Shown here: piece after piece, positions 21,134 through 33,109 of the stretch | Layout: every line of letters starts with the position of its first letter | Position numbering within the stretch: position 1 is the stretch's first letter | Assembly (NCBI GenBank): GCA_037044905.1 | Contig: JBAOKB010000020.1 | Coordinates: 496,001 to 560,000 of the forward strand | Reading direction: 5' to 3' | Length of the DNA: 64,000 nucleotides | Source: Hortaea werneckii | Taxonomy: Eukaryota > Ascomycota > Dothideomycetes > Mycosphaerellales > Teratosphaeriaceae | Notes under the pieces: model-generated | What the model was told of the DNA's origin: nothing | The model's input: the letters and a program-made list of their open reading frames with translations, nothing else | Database searches by the model: none | Program-made: the position numbers and the translations under genes

Positions 21134-24100
21134 ACATTATCGAAGCTCCCACAGCATCAGCAGCACCGGTATTCCGTACCAAATGCATTGTCAATGGACA
21201 CGCAACACAAGCTATGATCGATTCCGGAGCCAGCGGAAACTTTATATCGACCAGCTTTGTCCAGCGAAACGGGATCGCTACCCGACGAAAGAAAGACGGC
21301 GGATACGAATTGATGGTCGCAGATGGATCATCTCTATCCGAAGTGGACAGCGAAACAATGCCGCTAGTCCTAGCTATCCAACAGCACCACGAGACTGTCA
21401 GCCTGGATATCGTTGACATGGCCAGTCACGACATCGTGATGGGGACACCTTGGTTGGAAAAGCACAACCCTCTGATAGATTGGAGGAAAAGAGTACTCAA
21501 GTTTGAGCGATGCGGTTGCGTTACCGACATCCACCCTACGCATCGACAGCGTGCGATGGTAGATGAGGAAAGACAGTTCTGTGAATTAGAACGTCAACCG
21601 ATAACATACTCCGATAGAAACGGCAAGGAGATGGTCTCCACGGACACTGAGCTAGCCCAGCTAGGTCATAAGGTGAGAGATAAAGGGAGAACTAACGCAC
21701 CTCCAGAGATCCCTGAAGAGTTTAAGATATGGAAACCGCTCTTCCAGGAAGAGGAAGGATTAGCCGCCTTACCTAGACATCAACCATGGGATCACCGAAT
21801 ACAACTTCAGCCCGGCAAAGATCCACCATGGGGGCCACTATACAGGTTATCCGAAAAAGAGCTCGAAGAGCAACGACGATGGCTGAAAGAGAAGAGCGAC
21901 AAGGGATGGATAGAGAAATCCCAATCGCCAGCCGCTTCACCAGCAATGTTCGTTCCAAAGAAAGGAGGAAAACTACGAATGGTAATCGACTATCGACGAC
22001 TCAACGAAGTCACGGTCAAAAACCGATATCCACTACCCAACATCGAAGAAATGTAGGATCGACTTACCGGAGCAAACTGGTACTCAAAGATCGATCTACG
22101 AGACGCATTCTACGCAGTACGAATGGCTAAGGGAGAAGAATGGAAGACAGCTTTCAGGACACGCTACGGACTCTACCAATTTCGAGTCATGCCAATGGGA
22201 CTTACGAACGCCCCAGCGACATGTTAGCAGCTCGTTAATGATGTACTACGAGACTTACTGGACATCACCGTTATAGCATACGTCGACGACATCTTGATCT
22301 TCACCCGAGGAAGCCGAGAACAACATACCAAAGACGTACAAGCAGTGCTAGAACGACTTAGCACAGTGGACTTCAAGACCGCACCCGAGAAATGTGAATT
22401 CTACAGGAAGGAAATCGAATTCCTAGGATTCATCATTAGCACTACTGGAATCAAGATGGACCCGAAGAAAGTACAATCCATCGAGGAATGGCCAACGCCA
22501 AAGACAGTCAAGGATATCCAAGCCTTCTTAGGACTCGCAAACTACAACAGGAAGTTTGTCGAAGGATACTCCAAGCTTGCAATCCCACTTACAAGTCTTA
22601 CGAAGAAAGACACCAAATTCATGTGGACGGATAAGCAAGAAAAGGCATTCCAGCAACTTAAGCAAGCATGCATACAGTCACCAACACTCATGCTATTCGA
22701 CACCAAGAAACCAGTACAAGTCGAAACCGACGCATCCGACTTAGCGATAGGTGCTTGCCTCACTTAAGAACATGATGGCAAGAGACACCCAGTGACGTAT
22801 TACTCGAGAAAGATGACGCCAGCGGAACAGAACTACGAGATTTATGACAAAGAACTGTTAGCGATTGTTGCAGCATTGCGACACTGGAGAGTTTACTGTG
22901 AAGGAGCTACAGGACTAACGATATACACCGACCACAAGAACCTTCAATACTTCACAACTACCAAGGATCTATCGCGTCGACAGTGTAGATGGTCAGAGCT
23001 ACTCGGACAATACAAGTTCGATATCCAGTATACGCCAGGAAAAGACAATGGGCGCGCAGATGCGCTAAGCAGACGAAGCGACTACATGGAAGGAAAAGAG
23101 CAAAACCCAAAAGCAATGCTCAAAGTCAACAGAGACGGGAGCCTTACCACGAACACACAGGAGTTCAACCACATACTCCGAGTTCTACGAGATGAACAAG
23201 AAGAGTTCCCCATCGAACATGGGAAGTACCAAGTTCCACCAGAAAAGGAATACGAATGTATCAAAGACCACCATGATAGCCGAACCACAGGACACCCAGG
23301 AATAACGAGAACGATCGACTTGATTAGACGGAACTTTGCCTTTCCACAGATGCGAAAGAAGGTTACCGATTACATCAAACAATGCGACAGTTGCCAAAAG
23401 AACAAGGCATCACGACATGCAAAGTATGGCAATCTCCAGTTCCGAGAACCGTCGGACACGCCATGGAGAGAGGTTACGATGGACTTCATCACGAAGTTGC
23501 CAGCATCCAAGGACCCAGCCACAGGAGTCATTTATGATTCAATACTTGTCATGGTAGACACTTTGACCAAGTATGCACACTTCGTACCATGCGAAGAATT
23601 AATGACAGCCATGGAACTCGCACACCTCATACTGGACAGGCTAATTAGACATCATGGAATTCCAGAAAGCTTTATCACCGACAGAGATAAGCTGTTTACA
23701 TCAAACTTCTGGAAATCGCTCATGGGACAAATTGGAATAAAACACAAGCTATCGACAGCATTCCACCCAGAGACGGATGGTTAGACTAAAAGGACAAATC
23801 AGTCACTCGAAACATATTTACGGCACTACGTCAACTACGCACAAGATAATTGGGTTGCACTACTACCAATGGCACAACTAGCATTGAACAATAATGCGTC
23901 GGAGACAACACGACAAACGCCATTTTTCCTCAACTACGGAAAGACGCCCAATTTATTCATGGAACCAAGGACGTCAGTAAGAGCCGACAGAGCCATACTT
24001 ATGGCAGGAGAATTGCAAAAGGCACACAAGACTGCCCAAGATGCAATCCGACATTCGCAACAGCGAATACAGAAGCAGCGATTCAAGGAATCAAAATTGG

Positions 24101-24507
24101 CACCTCAGCTTAGGAAGGGGGATAAGGTATACCTTCTGACGAAGAACCTGAAGACAAAGCGGAAAACAAAGAAACTGGATCATGTTAAGGTCGGACCATT
24201 TTTGATTGCCGAACAGAAAGGAGCAGTCAGCTACCGACTTGAACTTCCACCAGACGCCAAGATCCATCCAGTATTCCATGTATCCTTATTGGAACCCGCA
24301 CACCCCGACGCCACGCTGCAAACAACGTTCCATTACCAGGAACAAGAAGACGACGAGTACGAAGTCGAAAGGATCGTAGACTACGACAAGAAAAGTCAGC
24401 GATACCTTATCAAATGGAAGGGGTATCCCAGTGAGGAAAACACATGGGAACCACTCACCAATCTTAACTGCCCGAAGATGCTACGCCAGTACCGCCGGAA
24501 AAGTTAA
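21043..24507 (+). pseudogene. pol of element A: protease, RT, RNase H, integrase, chromodomain
   Basis: The replication polyprotein, in the -1 frame relative to gag. It is open except for four stops: TAG at 22054, TAG near 22225, TAA near 22765 and TAG near 23782. Each replaces a plausible CAG or CAA. Protease has MIDSGASGNFIS; RT has VIDYRRLN and AYVDDILIF; RNase H has VETDASDLAIGA; integrase has an H-H-C-C end (GHPG, CDSCQKNK) and DFITKLP, ITDRDKLF, HPETDG. The C-terminus is a chromodomain with RYLIKWKGYPSEENTWEP. This domain order defines a Tf1/sushi-like chromovirus. The 3' end overlaps the antisense gene by 44 nt. Confidence 0.92.
21088..21094 (+). promoter_or_regulatory. candidate -1 ribosomal frameshift site A AAA AAC
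   Basis: The heptamer is in the gag frame as TCA AAA AAC. The pol frame is exactly -1 and overlaps gag here (21043-21133). This is the canonical retroviral-type slippery sequence. Confidence 0.75.
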
Positions 24508-24973
24508 CGGATTGATCCATGTTTCCGAGCGTTTCCATCATCAAAGGAGTAAGACCCATGGTAGCAGCCGCCGCAGGACAGTCATCAGTTTCGAAGGCAC
24601 CTTCAGCCTCCATTTCCGACGCAAGACATTCGGCCTTCCGAGCCGCCCGACCCTTAGCTTGACGAAGAATCTTCTTGTTTCGCATCAACCGAGCCATTAC
24701 GACGGCCAGCAGTTCCTCGTCCTCGTCGACCTTGCGCTGGTACTCCTCTCGAGTCTTGTCAAGGGACTCCCAAGACATGTTCACACATTTCTTGCCCTGC
24801 CGCACGCACTCGGAGCACCGGAGGTTGGATGAGTTGGACATGGCGATACAAAGATGGTTGTGCAAAGAACAGCGTTCGCACAGAAAGAATACTGGGCGAC
24901 CGTTTCTTTCGATTTCGTTCGCAAGACGCAAGCGCTTTGTCTTAGAAAGAGAAACCTCTGAAGAAGACGACAT
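24464..24973 (-). CDS. antisense accessory gene of element A: Zn2Cys6-like coiled-coil protein, 169 aa
   Basis: An intact ORF on the strand opposite gag-pol, between the chromodomain and the 3' LTR. It starts 98 bp inside the LTR edge, so its promoter could be the reverse side of the LTR. After MSSSSEVSLSKTKR comes a cysteine array CERCSLHNHLC then CSECVRQGKKC. The pattern CX2CX6CX10CX2CX6C fits the fungal Zn2Cys6 consensus. A charged, heptad-like helix follows (WESLDKTREEYQRKVDEDEE onward), then an acidic/Ala-rich tail. Zinc cluster plus coiled coil is the layout of dimeric DNA-binding regulators; that function is inference. A ruined homologue sits at the same place in element B. Confidence 0.75.
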   Translation of the reverse strand: MSSSSEVSLSKTKRLRLANEIERNGRPVFFLCERCSLHNHLCIAMSNSSNLRCSECVRQGKKCVNMSWESLDKTREEYQRKVDEDEELLAVVMARLMRNKKILRQAKGRAARKAECLASEMEAEGAFETDDCPAAAATMGLTPLMMETLGNMDQSVNFSGGTGVASSGS

Positions 24974-25071
24974 CTTATGAGAACAAGGAGGACCAAACTA
25001 CGGAAACTAAGAATCGCGGGGATCGCGACATCATAAGCTTCAGGGACGAAGCTAGACTGGAAGAGGGATGG

Positions 25072-25473
25072 TGTTACGAACACGGTCACGGGACGCTCGA
25101 ACCCGAAGCGATTGGCTAGTAAGGACTGGAGCAAGGAAAGGTCACGTGATCAGTATGCAGGAGAGCGCTGCCTTGGCAGGCGAACCACTGCATATATGCA
25201 AGAGGCCGACCGGTCGACGAGCGACCCGGCGACCTTGGAGCGCCGGACCGCTGAGCGACCCAGCGAACTATTGCATGAAGACACGAATCTCTTATGTATA
25301 TAACTAGGCATGTTTCTCGTTAGGAGTTCGTGTGTTCAACTCATGTTGCAATCCGACTGTTAGGTAGAGAACCAACAGCCTTGTTACAATCAGTTATCCC
25401 ACAACCCAGTTGTCTTGACACATCTGTTCCAACGAGCTCTAAATCCGTGACACTACTTCGTAGGGTCGCAACA
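25072..25473 (+). repeat. 3' LTR of element A (402 bp)
   Basis: It carries T at 25117 and 25385 where the 5' copy has C, both before A (CpA to TpA). The purine tract GGAAGAGGGATGG lies directly upstream. Confidence 0.96.
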
Positions 25474-26760
25474 CTAAGCTAGACCTCTACTATAGGGATC
25501 GCAACAAACTCGACAATTAGCTTAACTAGATGTCTCTATACCTTAAGTTTAACGATATTACGAGGAACTAGACCTTATTTGCTAATACTTACCTCCGTAG
25601 AAGGGCTTAATACTAGATAAAATCTTATGTTACTAAGCACCTTAACGATAAAGAAGATAAGCTAGGACTCTTTAGAGACTTTAGAACCTTTAAGAAGGAG
25701 CTTAAAAAGATCTTCGGGGTATATAATAATAAAGAGGTTACAGTTCGAGTTATTTAATACCTTACGTAGAAGACTTTAGTATCCGACTATACTACTAAGT
25801 TTTAAGAATACGCCTAAGTTACTAGATAGGACGATAACGCTCTTATAGTTATGTTCCGTAGAGGCTTAAAAGGCAATATTAAGGACGAACTTATACGCGA
25901 TAGAGTAATAAATAATAACCTCGACGTATTAATCTAGACGGTAACCCGACTTAACAATTAGCTCTACAAACGAGCAATAGAACGTAAGTATAATAAGGAA
26001 CTACGAGGAGCTTTAGGCTTTGTACTACGACCTAGCTAGTCCGGAAATAGTAGACGACACAATAGTCGAAGTAACAATTAAGGCGACCCTATAGAGCTTA
26101 ACGTTACTACGAAAGTTAAAAGGTCGAACTAAGGAGGCAAGAGACCTTACGGGAAACGGAACGAAATTAAGTACTATAACTATAGCAAGATAGGCTATAT
26201 AGTACGGGACTATAGGTCGAAACCGATGCAACGGCGATAGTTTAATATAATAATACGACAACTATATCTACGCGAGACAATTAGCTACTAACGAGCGAGG
26301 CTATACCTAAACGACGACTAGGACAAGGGTATTTTAGGTAGCTAGACTATAGAAACCGTTACGGAAGAAATTAACTAGTACGAGGATAGTACTAATAACG
26401 AAGGCGATAGATAGGTTAAGACAACTAACGATAACTTTAAAGAAAACGAGACTCTATAGCAGATCTAGGAAATTAAACGAATAGTAGAGGAACGATACTA
26501 TACTATATTCCCTTATATAACTAGCGGATAGATAATACGCTTCGATTAGATTAAAGAATTCTATATAGACGTTATAGCTTACTTCGAAGAAAAATAGAAA
26601 GATAAAGAAGTACTATAGATTAATAACCTAGAACAACAAATACTAGAAGATAGTACTAACGAGTTAGAATTAGAAAGCGAAGTAGAAGACGACACGAGTA
26701 GTAAAAAAGATATAACTATATTTAGAATTAACAAATTACTTTATTTTATAATAGACAACG
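25474..26760 (+). pseudogene. gag relic of element B
   Basis: Frames with many TAA/TAG read as a diverged relative of A's gag (RNKLDN and LKFN near the start, RGLKGNIKDELIRDR further on). A CCHC-like knuckle relic near 26175-26215 has Cys codons turned to Tyr. The first codons of gag lie left of element A, around 18600-18676. Confidence 0.7.
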
Positions 26761-27299
26761 CTAATAAGGCGACATAGATAATAGTCTATATCGCTTAACG
26801 ATACGAAGAAGTATTCCTAAAGCTAGGAGGAAAGAGGTTTCTTTACCCGTACTAATTCGAACTCTTAATTAAGTAGCTTAGAAACATATTCTAGACGCAT
26901 TAATTAGTACTAGTACACTACGACTACGGTATAATAGTTAGTAAGAAGATTCCTATCGGAAGCTAGTTTAAAAGTAATAGTTACCGACTCCCTAGTAGAT
27001 AAATAGTAAGGGTAGGCATACGAGAAGCAATTACTAACCTACGACAACAATTCTAATTCGAACAAAGTATTTAAGATCTACTACGATAGCGACAATTAGA
27101 ACTAAGCAACAATAGATAGGTTAAAGTAACGCAACTACGTTATAACTACGAGATAGCACAACGAGTTTAAGTGCTTACAAACGAACTAAGAGGAATATAA
27201 ATTAGTATATGTATAATAGTACTACTAGTACTACTTTAAAAAGAATTACGAATTAAGAGTCGAGACGACGAATACCGAGAGCTATATACGATAGTACTA

Positions 27300-30200
27300 C
27301 TATTATTAGCAATGTTCCGAATTATATGTATCGTAAATAGTTAAAGGACTAGGGTAATAATCGATAACGGAGCATTTAGAAACTTCGTATTAACAAGATA
27401 TGTCTAATAAAACGAGATTACAACTTATAAGAAAAGAAACGGGTATTAGCTATAGGTTATAGACGGATCTATACTACCCGATGTAGACAGTAAAATAATA
27501 CTACTATAGATAGCTATTTAGAAGTATTACGAGGAGATTGTCCTAGATATTATAGATATAACTACTTACGACATTATACTAGGTACGCCTTAGCTAAGAA
27601 AGCATAACCTAGTTATAAACTAGAAAATAAGAGTACTTACATTTAAGGACTATAATTGTATAGTCGTAATTAAGCCTACGTATCGATAGCGGACAATAGT
27701 AGATAAGATAAGGGAAGCTAATAACGTCGAAGAAATAGGGCTCTAGAAATTAAAACAGATCCTAGTACTAGGACTAAACTCGTACGACACCAATTTAGAA
27801 GGTCTATCAGGTTAATAGGTAGAGTTAGAGGACGGACTTTATATACCGGCTATTTATTTTAAAGAGTATAAGAAGTTTGCGCGACTCTTTCGGGAAGAGG
27901 AAGGCACGGACGCTTTACTTAGACATTAGAAATAGGACTACTAAATTCTAATCTAACCCGGTAAGGAACTAACATTTGGACTAATTTATATACTATTAGA
28001 AAAGGAGCTCTAAGCTCTACGGAAATAGTTAGATAAGAACTTAGAGAAGGGATTTATAAGAAGATTAGAATTACTAGTAGGTTTACTAATTCTATTTATA
28101 CTAAAGAAAGATAGTTTACTATGTCTATACGTCAACTACTAGAAACTTAACAATATTATAATTAAAAACCGGTATCTATTACCTAACATCGGGGAACTAT
28201 AGAATCGACTTATAAGAGCTATATAGTTTATAAGTATTAACCTTAAGGTAGTATATAACCTTATTCGGATAGTAGAAGGCGAAGAATAGAAAACAGCTTT
28301 TCGAACAAGATATAGACTATTCGAATCGCTTATTATACTATTTAGACTTACTAACGTACTAGCAATATATTAAGAAATAATTAACGACACGCTTAAGAAA
28401 TTTCTAGACATCTTTATTATCGCTTACCTCGACGACATCCTTATCTATACTAAAGGATTACTTTAGGAATATATTATACAAGTTACGCAAGTACTATAGA
28501 GACTTAAAGAAAGGAACCTTAAGGTTAAACTAGAGAAGTACGAATTCTATAAGAAAGAAGTTAAATTCTTAGGCTTTATTATAGGAACTAACAGAGTATA
28601 AATCGACCTCGACAAAATTAAGTTAATCTAGGAATAGCTAATACCTACGATAGTTAAAGACATATAAGCATTCCTTAGGTTAGCTAATTATAATAGAAAG
28701 TTTGTTAAGGATTACTCTAAAATCGCAATACCTCTTACGGAACTTATAAAGAAAGACTAACCCTTTTAATAGACTTAGAAGCACGAGAACGCTTTTAGAC
28801 AACTTAAAGAGGCCTCTACGAATATACTAGTACTATAAATGTTCGATATAAAATAACTAATACAAATTAAGACGGACGTATTAGACCTAGCTATTAGAGC
28901 ATATCTTACTTAAGAAGAGAGTAGTAAACAATATATTATAGTATACTACTCGCGCAAAATAATACTAGTAGAACAGAATTATAATATCTATAATAAGGAA
29001 CTTCTAGCTATTATCGTAGTATTAGAATACTAGAGAGTTTACGCTAAAGGAGTACTATTACTTACTATCTTTACGGATTATAAGAACCTCTTATATTTTA
29101 TTACTATAAAGGCTCTTACGAGAAGACAAGCTCGATAGTTAGAACTCCTTAAATAGTACAAATTCTATATCCGGTATACTCTAGGTAAGGATAACGGTAG
29201 AGCGGACGCGCTTAGTCGAAGAACCGACTATATAGACAAGAAACAACCTATATAATATAGTATCCTTAAGGTTAACAAAGATAGCACTCTAAGCGCTAAT
29301 ACAAAGGAATTTAATTATGTCCTTACGGTACTCCGAGATTAGGAAGAAGAATTCCCTATAAGCAAAGGAAAATTCTAAGTACTATAAACGAGAGAAGAAG
29401 AGTACATCCGAAACTATTACGATACTCTTAAGAGAGGACATTTAGGAATCGCAAAGACAACGAATTTAATATAGCGACACTTCGATATTCTAAACCTTAA
29501 ACAAAAGGTTACGATATATATTCGCAAATATATAAGTTGCTAGAAAAATAAGGTATTACGATACGCTAAGTATAGACATATATAGTTTAGTACGCTACTA
29601 GAAAAACTATAGGACGAAGTTATAATAGATTTTATTATAAAACTTCTAAAGTCGAAAGATCTAGCGATATAGCAAACCTATAACTTAATATTAGTTATAG
29701 TCTACTAACTTACGAAGTATACCTACTTTATTCTATATAACGAATCTATAACGGTAGCTTAACTAGGGCATCTAATACTCGATAGACTTATTCGATACTA
29801 CGGTATTCTATAGTTATTCGTTATAGATAGGGATAAGTTGTTTATAAGTAGCTACTAGAAAACACTTATAGTAGTAATAGGTATTAAGTACAAACTATCG
29901 ATAGCTTTTTACCTATAAATAGATAGACAAACCAAACGAATAAATTAGACATTAGAATAATACTTACGCTACTATATTAATATAGCTTAAGACAATTAGG
30001 TATTATTACTACTAATGGCACAACTTGCACTAAACAACGTAAATAACGACACAACTAGAATATTACTATTCTTTATAAACTTTAGCAAGGACCCGAACCT
30101 TTTTAGGACACCTAAATAACATCCTAGTATAGAGTAGGTACTTTAATATATAAAGAATATAACAAAAACACATAAAGAAATACGACGTTACATCTAAGAC

Positions 30201-31055
30201 GCCTAGCGACGAATAACTAAACAAAATAATAAGTAAACTAAAACGGTACCTTAGCTTAAGGAGGGGGATAAAGTATATCTCCTTATAAAAAATCTTAAGA
30301 CTTAATAAAAGACAAAGAAACTAGATTATATAAAGGTCGGACCGTTTCTAGTTACTAAACAAAGAGGCCTAGTTAACTATAAACTCTACCTTCCCTAAGA
30401 CGCTAAAATATACCTAGTATTCTATATATCGCTACTAGAACTAGTAGACCCCGAAATACTATATTAGGAAACCTTTTACTACTAAACGTAAGAGGACGAC
30501 TGTTGCGACCCTACGAAGTAGTGTTACGGATTTAGAGCTCGTTGGAACAGATGTGTCAAGACAACTAGGTTGTGGGATAACTAATTGTAACAAGGCTGTT
30601 GGTTCTCTACCTAACAGTCGGATTGCAACATGAGTTGAACACACGAACTCCTAACGAGAAACATGCCTAGTTATATACATAAGAGATTCGTGTCTTCATG
30701 CAATAGTTCGCTAGGTCGCTTAGCGGTCCGGCGCTCCAAGGTCGCCGGGTCGCTCGTCGACCGGTCGGCCTCTTGCATATATGCAGTGGTTCGCCTGCCA
30801 AGGCAGCGCTCTCCTGCATACTAATCACGTGACCTTTCCTTGCTCCAGTCCTTACTGGCCAATCGCTTCGGGTTCGAGCGTCCCGTGACCGTGTTCGTAA
30901 CAACGACGAGTATAAAGTTAAGGAAATTGTCGACTATAATAGGAATAGTTAGCGATACCTCGTTAAATAGAAAGGATACCCGAGCAATAAAAACATATAG
31001 GAACTATATACTAATCTTAATTACCCGATGCTAGTATACTAATACTATTAGACAA
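27300..31055 (+). pseudogene. pol relic of element B, split by a solo LTR
   Basis: Protease relic (DNGAF) near 27363, RT with a YLDD motif at about 28425-28436, RNase H and integrase relics, and a chromodomain relic at about 30903-31050 containing RYLVK and KGYPSNKN-like words. Stops are numerous in every frame. The solo LTR at 30501-30902 separates integrase from chromodomain. Confidence 0.75.
30501..30902 (-). mobile_element. solo LTR of element A family
   Basis: 402 bp, reverse orientation, flanked by ACGAC on both sides (30496-30500 and 30903-30907). It differs from A's 5' LTR at seven positions by my count, all CpA/TpG to TpA. It results from recombination between the LTRs of a full copy. 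Confidence 0.93.
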
Positions 31056-31059
31056 AAAC

Positions 31060-31586
31060 TACTCCTAAGAAATAGGATCTATAAGTAACTAATTGTCGAA
31101 AGGAAAAGGCTTAAAGGAAGGAAGTTCTAACTCGGTAGAAAGCTCTTTAGCTTCCTATTCCCGAATACTTCTATCCTCTACTATAATTACCTCTTCCGCC
31201 TAACTCTCGTTTTAAGACAACTTAGACGACAATCGAGAAACCTTTATTAAAGCGGTACTAAACTATTTGTAAGTAGCATCTAGTATAGACCAAGTACGCT
31301 TAAGCTTGTTATTACTCTCTAATAGAGTCTTCTTAATAACCTCCTGTCTCTTTACTAAACGACGAAATTCCGATACTATTACCTAAATATCGCAACCCTT
31401 ATTATTAAACTAGACATACGTACTATAGCAACCGCTTCGAATATATACTTAGTATACGCGGTTCGACGCCTTATAAGGCGTATACTTCGTTAGTATTACG
31501 TCTCTGTACGTTTCTATATATCGACTAAGGTTATAACGGCGAATAGTAGAAGATAGTTTATACTTTACTATACGAGAAGAAGACAT
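31060..31586 (-). pseudogene. relic of the antisense Zn-cluster gene in element B
   Basis: The minus-strand frame starts with ATG at 31586, 81 bp from the 3' LTR, and begins MSSS like the gene in element A. It then reads Y-x2-Y-x6-Y (codons TAT/TAC where Cys codons are expected after TpG to TpA change). A second Y-x2-Y-x7-C set follows, then a Lys/Glu-rich helical stretch. Several TAA/TAG interrupt it. Position, orientation, start motif and cysteine spacing match the intact gene at 24464-24973. Confidence 0.65.
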
Positions 31587-31667
31587 ATTAACTTAAGGAA
31601 GAAAGTTATACTATTATTCTATACTAAGGATAAGCTTTAGGATAAAGCTAAGCTAGGAAGGGGGTAG

Positions 31668-32058
31668 TATTACGAACACAAGAAGTAATTAGGTAACAAG
31701 CAAAGGAATAGCAAGACAGAACCTATTAGATAGTTACGTAATAGAGTACGAAGCATCGTACGTAATAGAGCACTCTCCGTAATCTCTAATAGAGCGCTCT
31801 CTACTAATCTCTTAATCTCTCGAGAAATTACGATAGAGTAATAGAGCATATAATATAAAGGCACGAATCTCGTATATATATAGTTAGATAGGATTTCCTC
31901 GTAGATAGAGATTTATGTTTAACTTATTATTCTAACTTACTAATTAGAAACGAGTAACATCCTATCTTTATACCTTCTACTTAATACTCCTCTCCGCTAG
32001 AGACTAAACCTACGTAACCCTAGATTACCTAATCCTATCTATAAGATAGGTTATAGCA
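31668..32058 (+). repeat. 3' LTR of element B (391 bp)
   Basis: It begins TATTACGAAC and ends TATAGCA. It is preceded by a purine-rich tract (AGGAAGGGGGTAG) that fits a polypurine tract. Confidence 0.92.
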
Positions 32059-32944
32059 CTATATACTACTAGATCTATACCTTAAGTATATAGAAAGTAG
32101 TCTTAATTAGATTTAAGTCTAGCAAATAAGGTAGCAAATACTGAAGCTAGATACCGAAAGACTAATAGAGCGGCCTAATATTATCTCTATAGTAGGTCGA
32201 GCAATTATCTATAATAAGGATATAATACCCTAGTATAAATAGTAGCAAAACTATATATTATAACTAGAAAAGATATAGATTGCACTTTATAGAGCCTTTA
32301 ACAATAAGCGTACCTCCTAGTAGATAGCCGTCGATTATTAGTACTAGTAATACTAAATATCGACTACCTTTCTTAGTACCTTAATATTTAGCCTTACTAC
32401 CTTTAGGCGACTAAGTATACTTCTGCTAGCTAGTCTTAAGGTTTACTAAGCTCTTATTATAAAAGACTAGCTAATAGTAGTACTAGTTTGTTCGCTTCTC
32501 TTACTATAGAGCCCTTAGCTACTAACTCTATACTCTAGCCCTTACTTTAGCGACCTTATAGGTCTATCTAAGGCTCTTAATTATATTCTCGACAGTCCTT
32601 CTAGTAATCTAGATACTATAGTAGTCTTATATAGTAAGCGCTAGCTTATTATAATAGGCGCTTAGTTGCTTGTTAAGGTATATAATTAACTAGTACGCTT
32701 ACTTAGTTATAAGGGCGCGAGGGCGGCTACGCTACCTATAATTAAGTAGATAAGGTAATTTATAGACTTTAAAGTTAAGCCTCTACCTCTTAATAGTCCT
32801 CTTAGAAACACTAAACTTTAAGGTAATAGCTACTAGCGCCTTGTCGGTATACTAAAGATACTAGCAAGCAAGCTTAGTTACGTAAGAGGGCGCTTTTAGT
32901 ATAAGGACTACTATAAGTACTATTACTAACCCTTAGAAAGCTAG

Positions 32945-33094
32945 TAATACCTTAAAATTAGCTATATAGTAATTTACTACTAATTTTTTAGCTTTAAAAC
33001 GACTATAAAGACTATTACATAAGTGCTATTCTAGCGCTTTACTAATCTATAGGCGGGGGGCGGAATTTCGGCTATGCGACACGATTATTTTCGA
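32945..33094 (-). repeat. right inverted terminal repeat of element C
   Basis: Mirror copy of 15819-15970, with the two exact blocks at 33062-33094 and 32945-32998. Confidence 0.85.
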
Positions 33095-33109
33095 ACACGA
33101 TACTAGTAG

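Larger units (their letters stand above)
18677..25473 (+). mobile_element. Ty3/Gypsy chromovirus A, nearly intact, lightly RIPped
   Basis: LTR retrotransposon of 6797 bp. LTRs of 402 bp lie at 18677-19078 and 25072-25473 and differ at two positions only. The target duplication CTAAG is perfect (18672-18676 and 25474-25478). It carries gag, a frameshift site, pol with protease, reverse transcriptase, RNase H, integrase and C-terminal chromodomain, plus an antisense gene near the 3' LTR. It is inserted in the 5' end of gag of element B. Five in-frame TAA/TAG codons, all explicable as CpA to TpA changes, disable it. Confidence 0.96.
18162..32058 (+). mobile_element. heavily RIPped Ty3/Gypsy chromovirus B, interrupted twice
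   Basis: Two LTRs of 391 bp (18162-18552 and 31668-32058) in the same orientation are flanked by CTATA on both sides (18157-18161 and 32059-32063). The body has gag- and pol-like frames full of TAA/TAG, YLDD-type polymerase and DNGA-type protease relics, and a chromodomain relic. Without the inserted element A and the solo LTR, B would be about 6.7 kb, close to A. LTR differences are transitions in CpA/TpG/CpG context. It is long dead. Confidence 0.93.
15796..33109. mobile_element. RIPped element C with inverted terminal repeats, split by element B
   Basis: The outermost layer of the nest. Its two arms are 15806-18161 and 32059-33099. They are extremely TpA-rich with almost no CpA/TpG and many stops in every frame. 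Inverted repeats end both arms (15819-15970 and 32945-33094). A 10-bp direct repeat ATACTAGTAG lies just outside (15796-15805 and 33100-33109), the size expected of a Mutator-like duplication. The inner parts do not match a family I recognise. Without the insertions C would be about 3.4 kb. The 10-bp repeat could be chance, since CTAGTAG-like words are common in this RIPped sequence. Confidence 0.6.
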
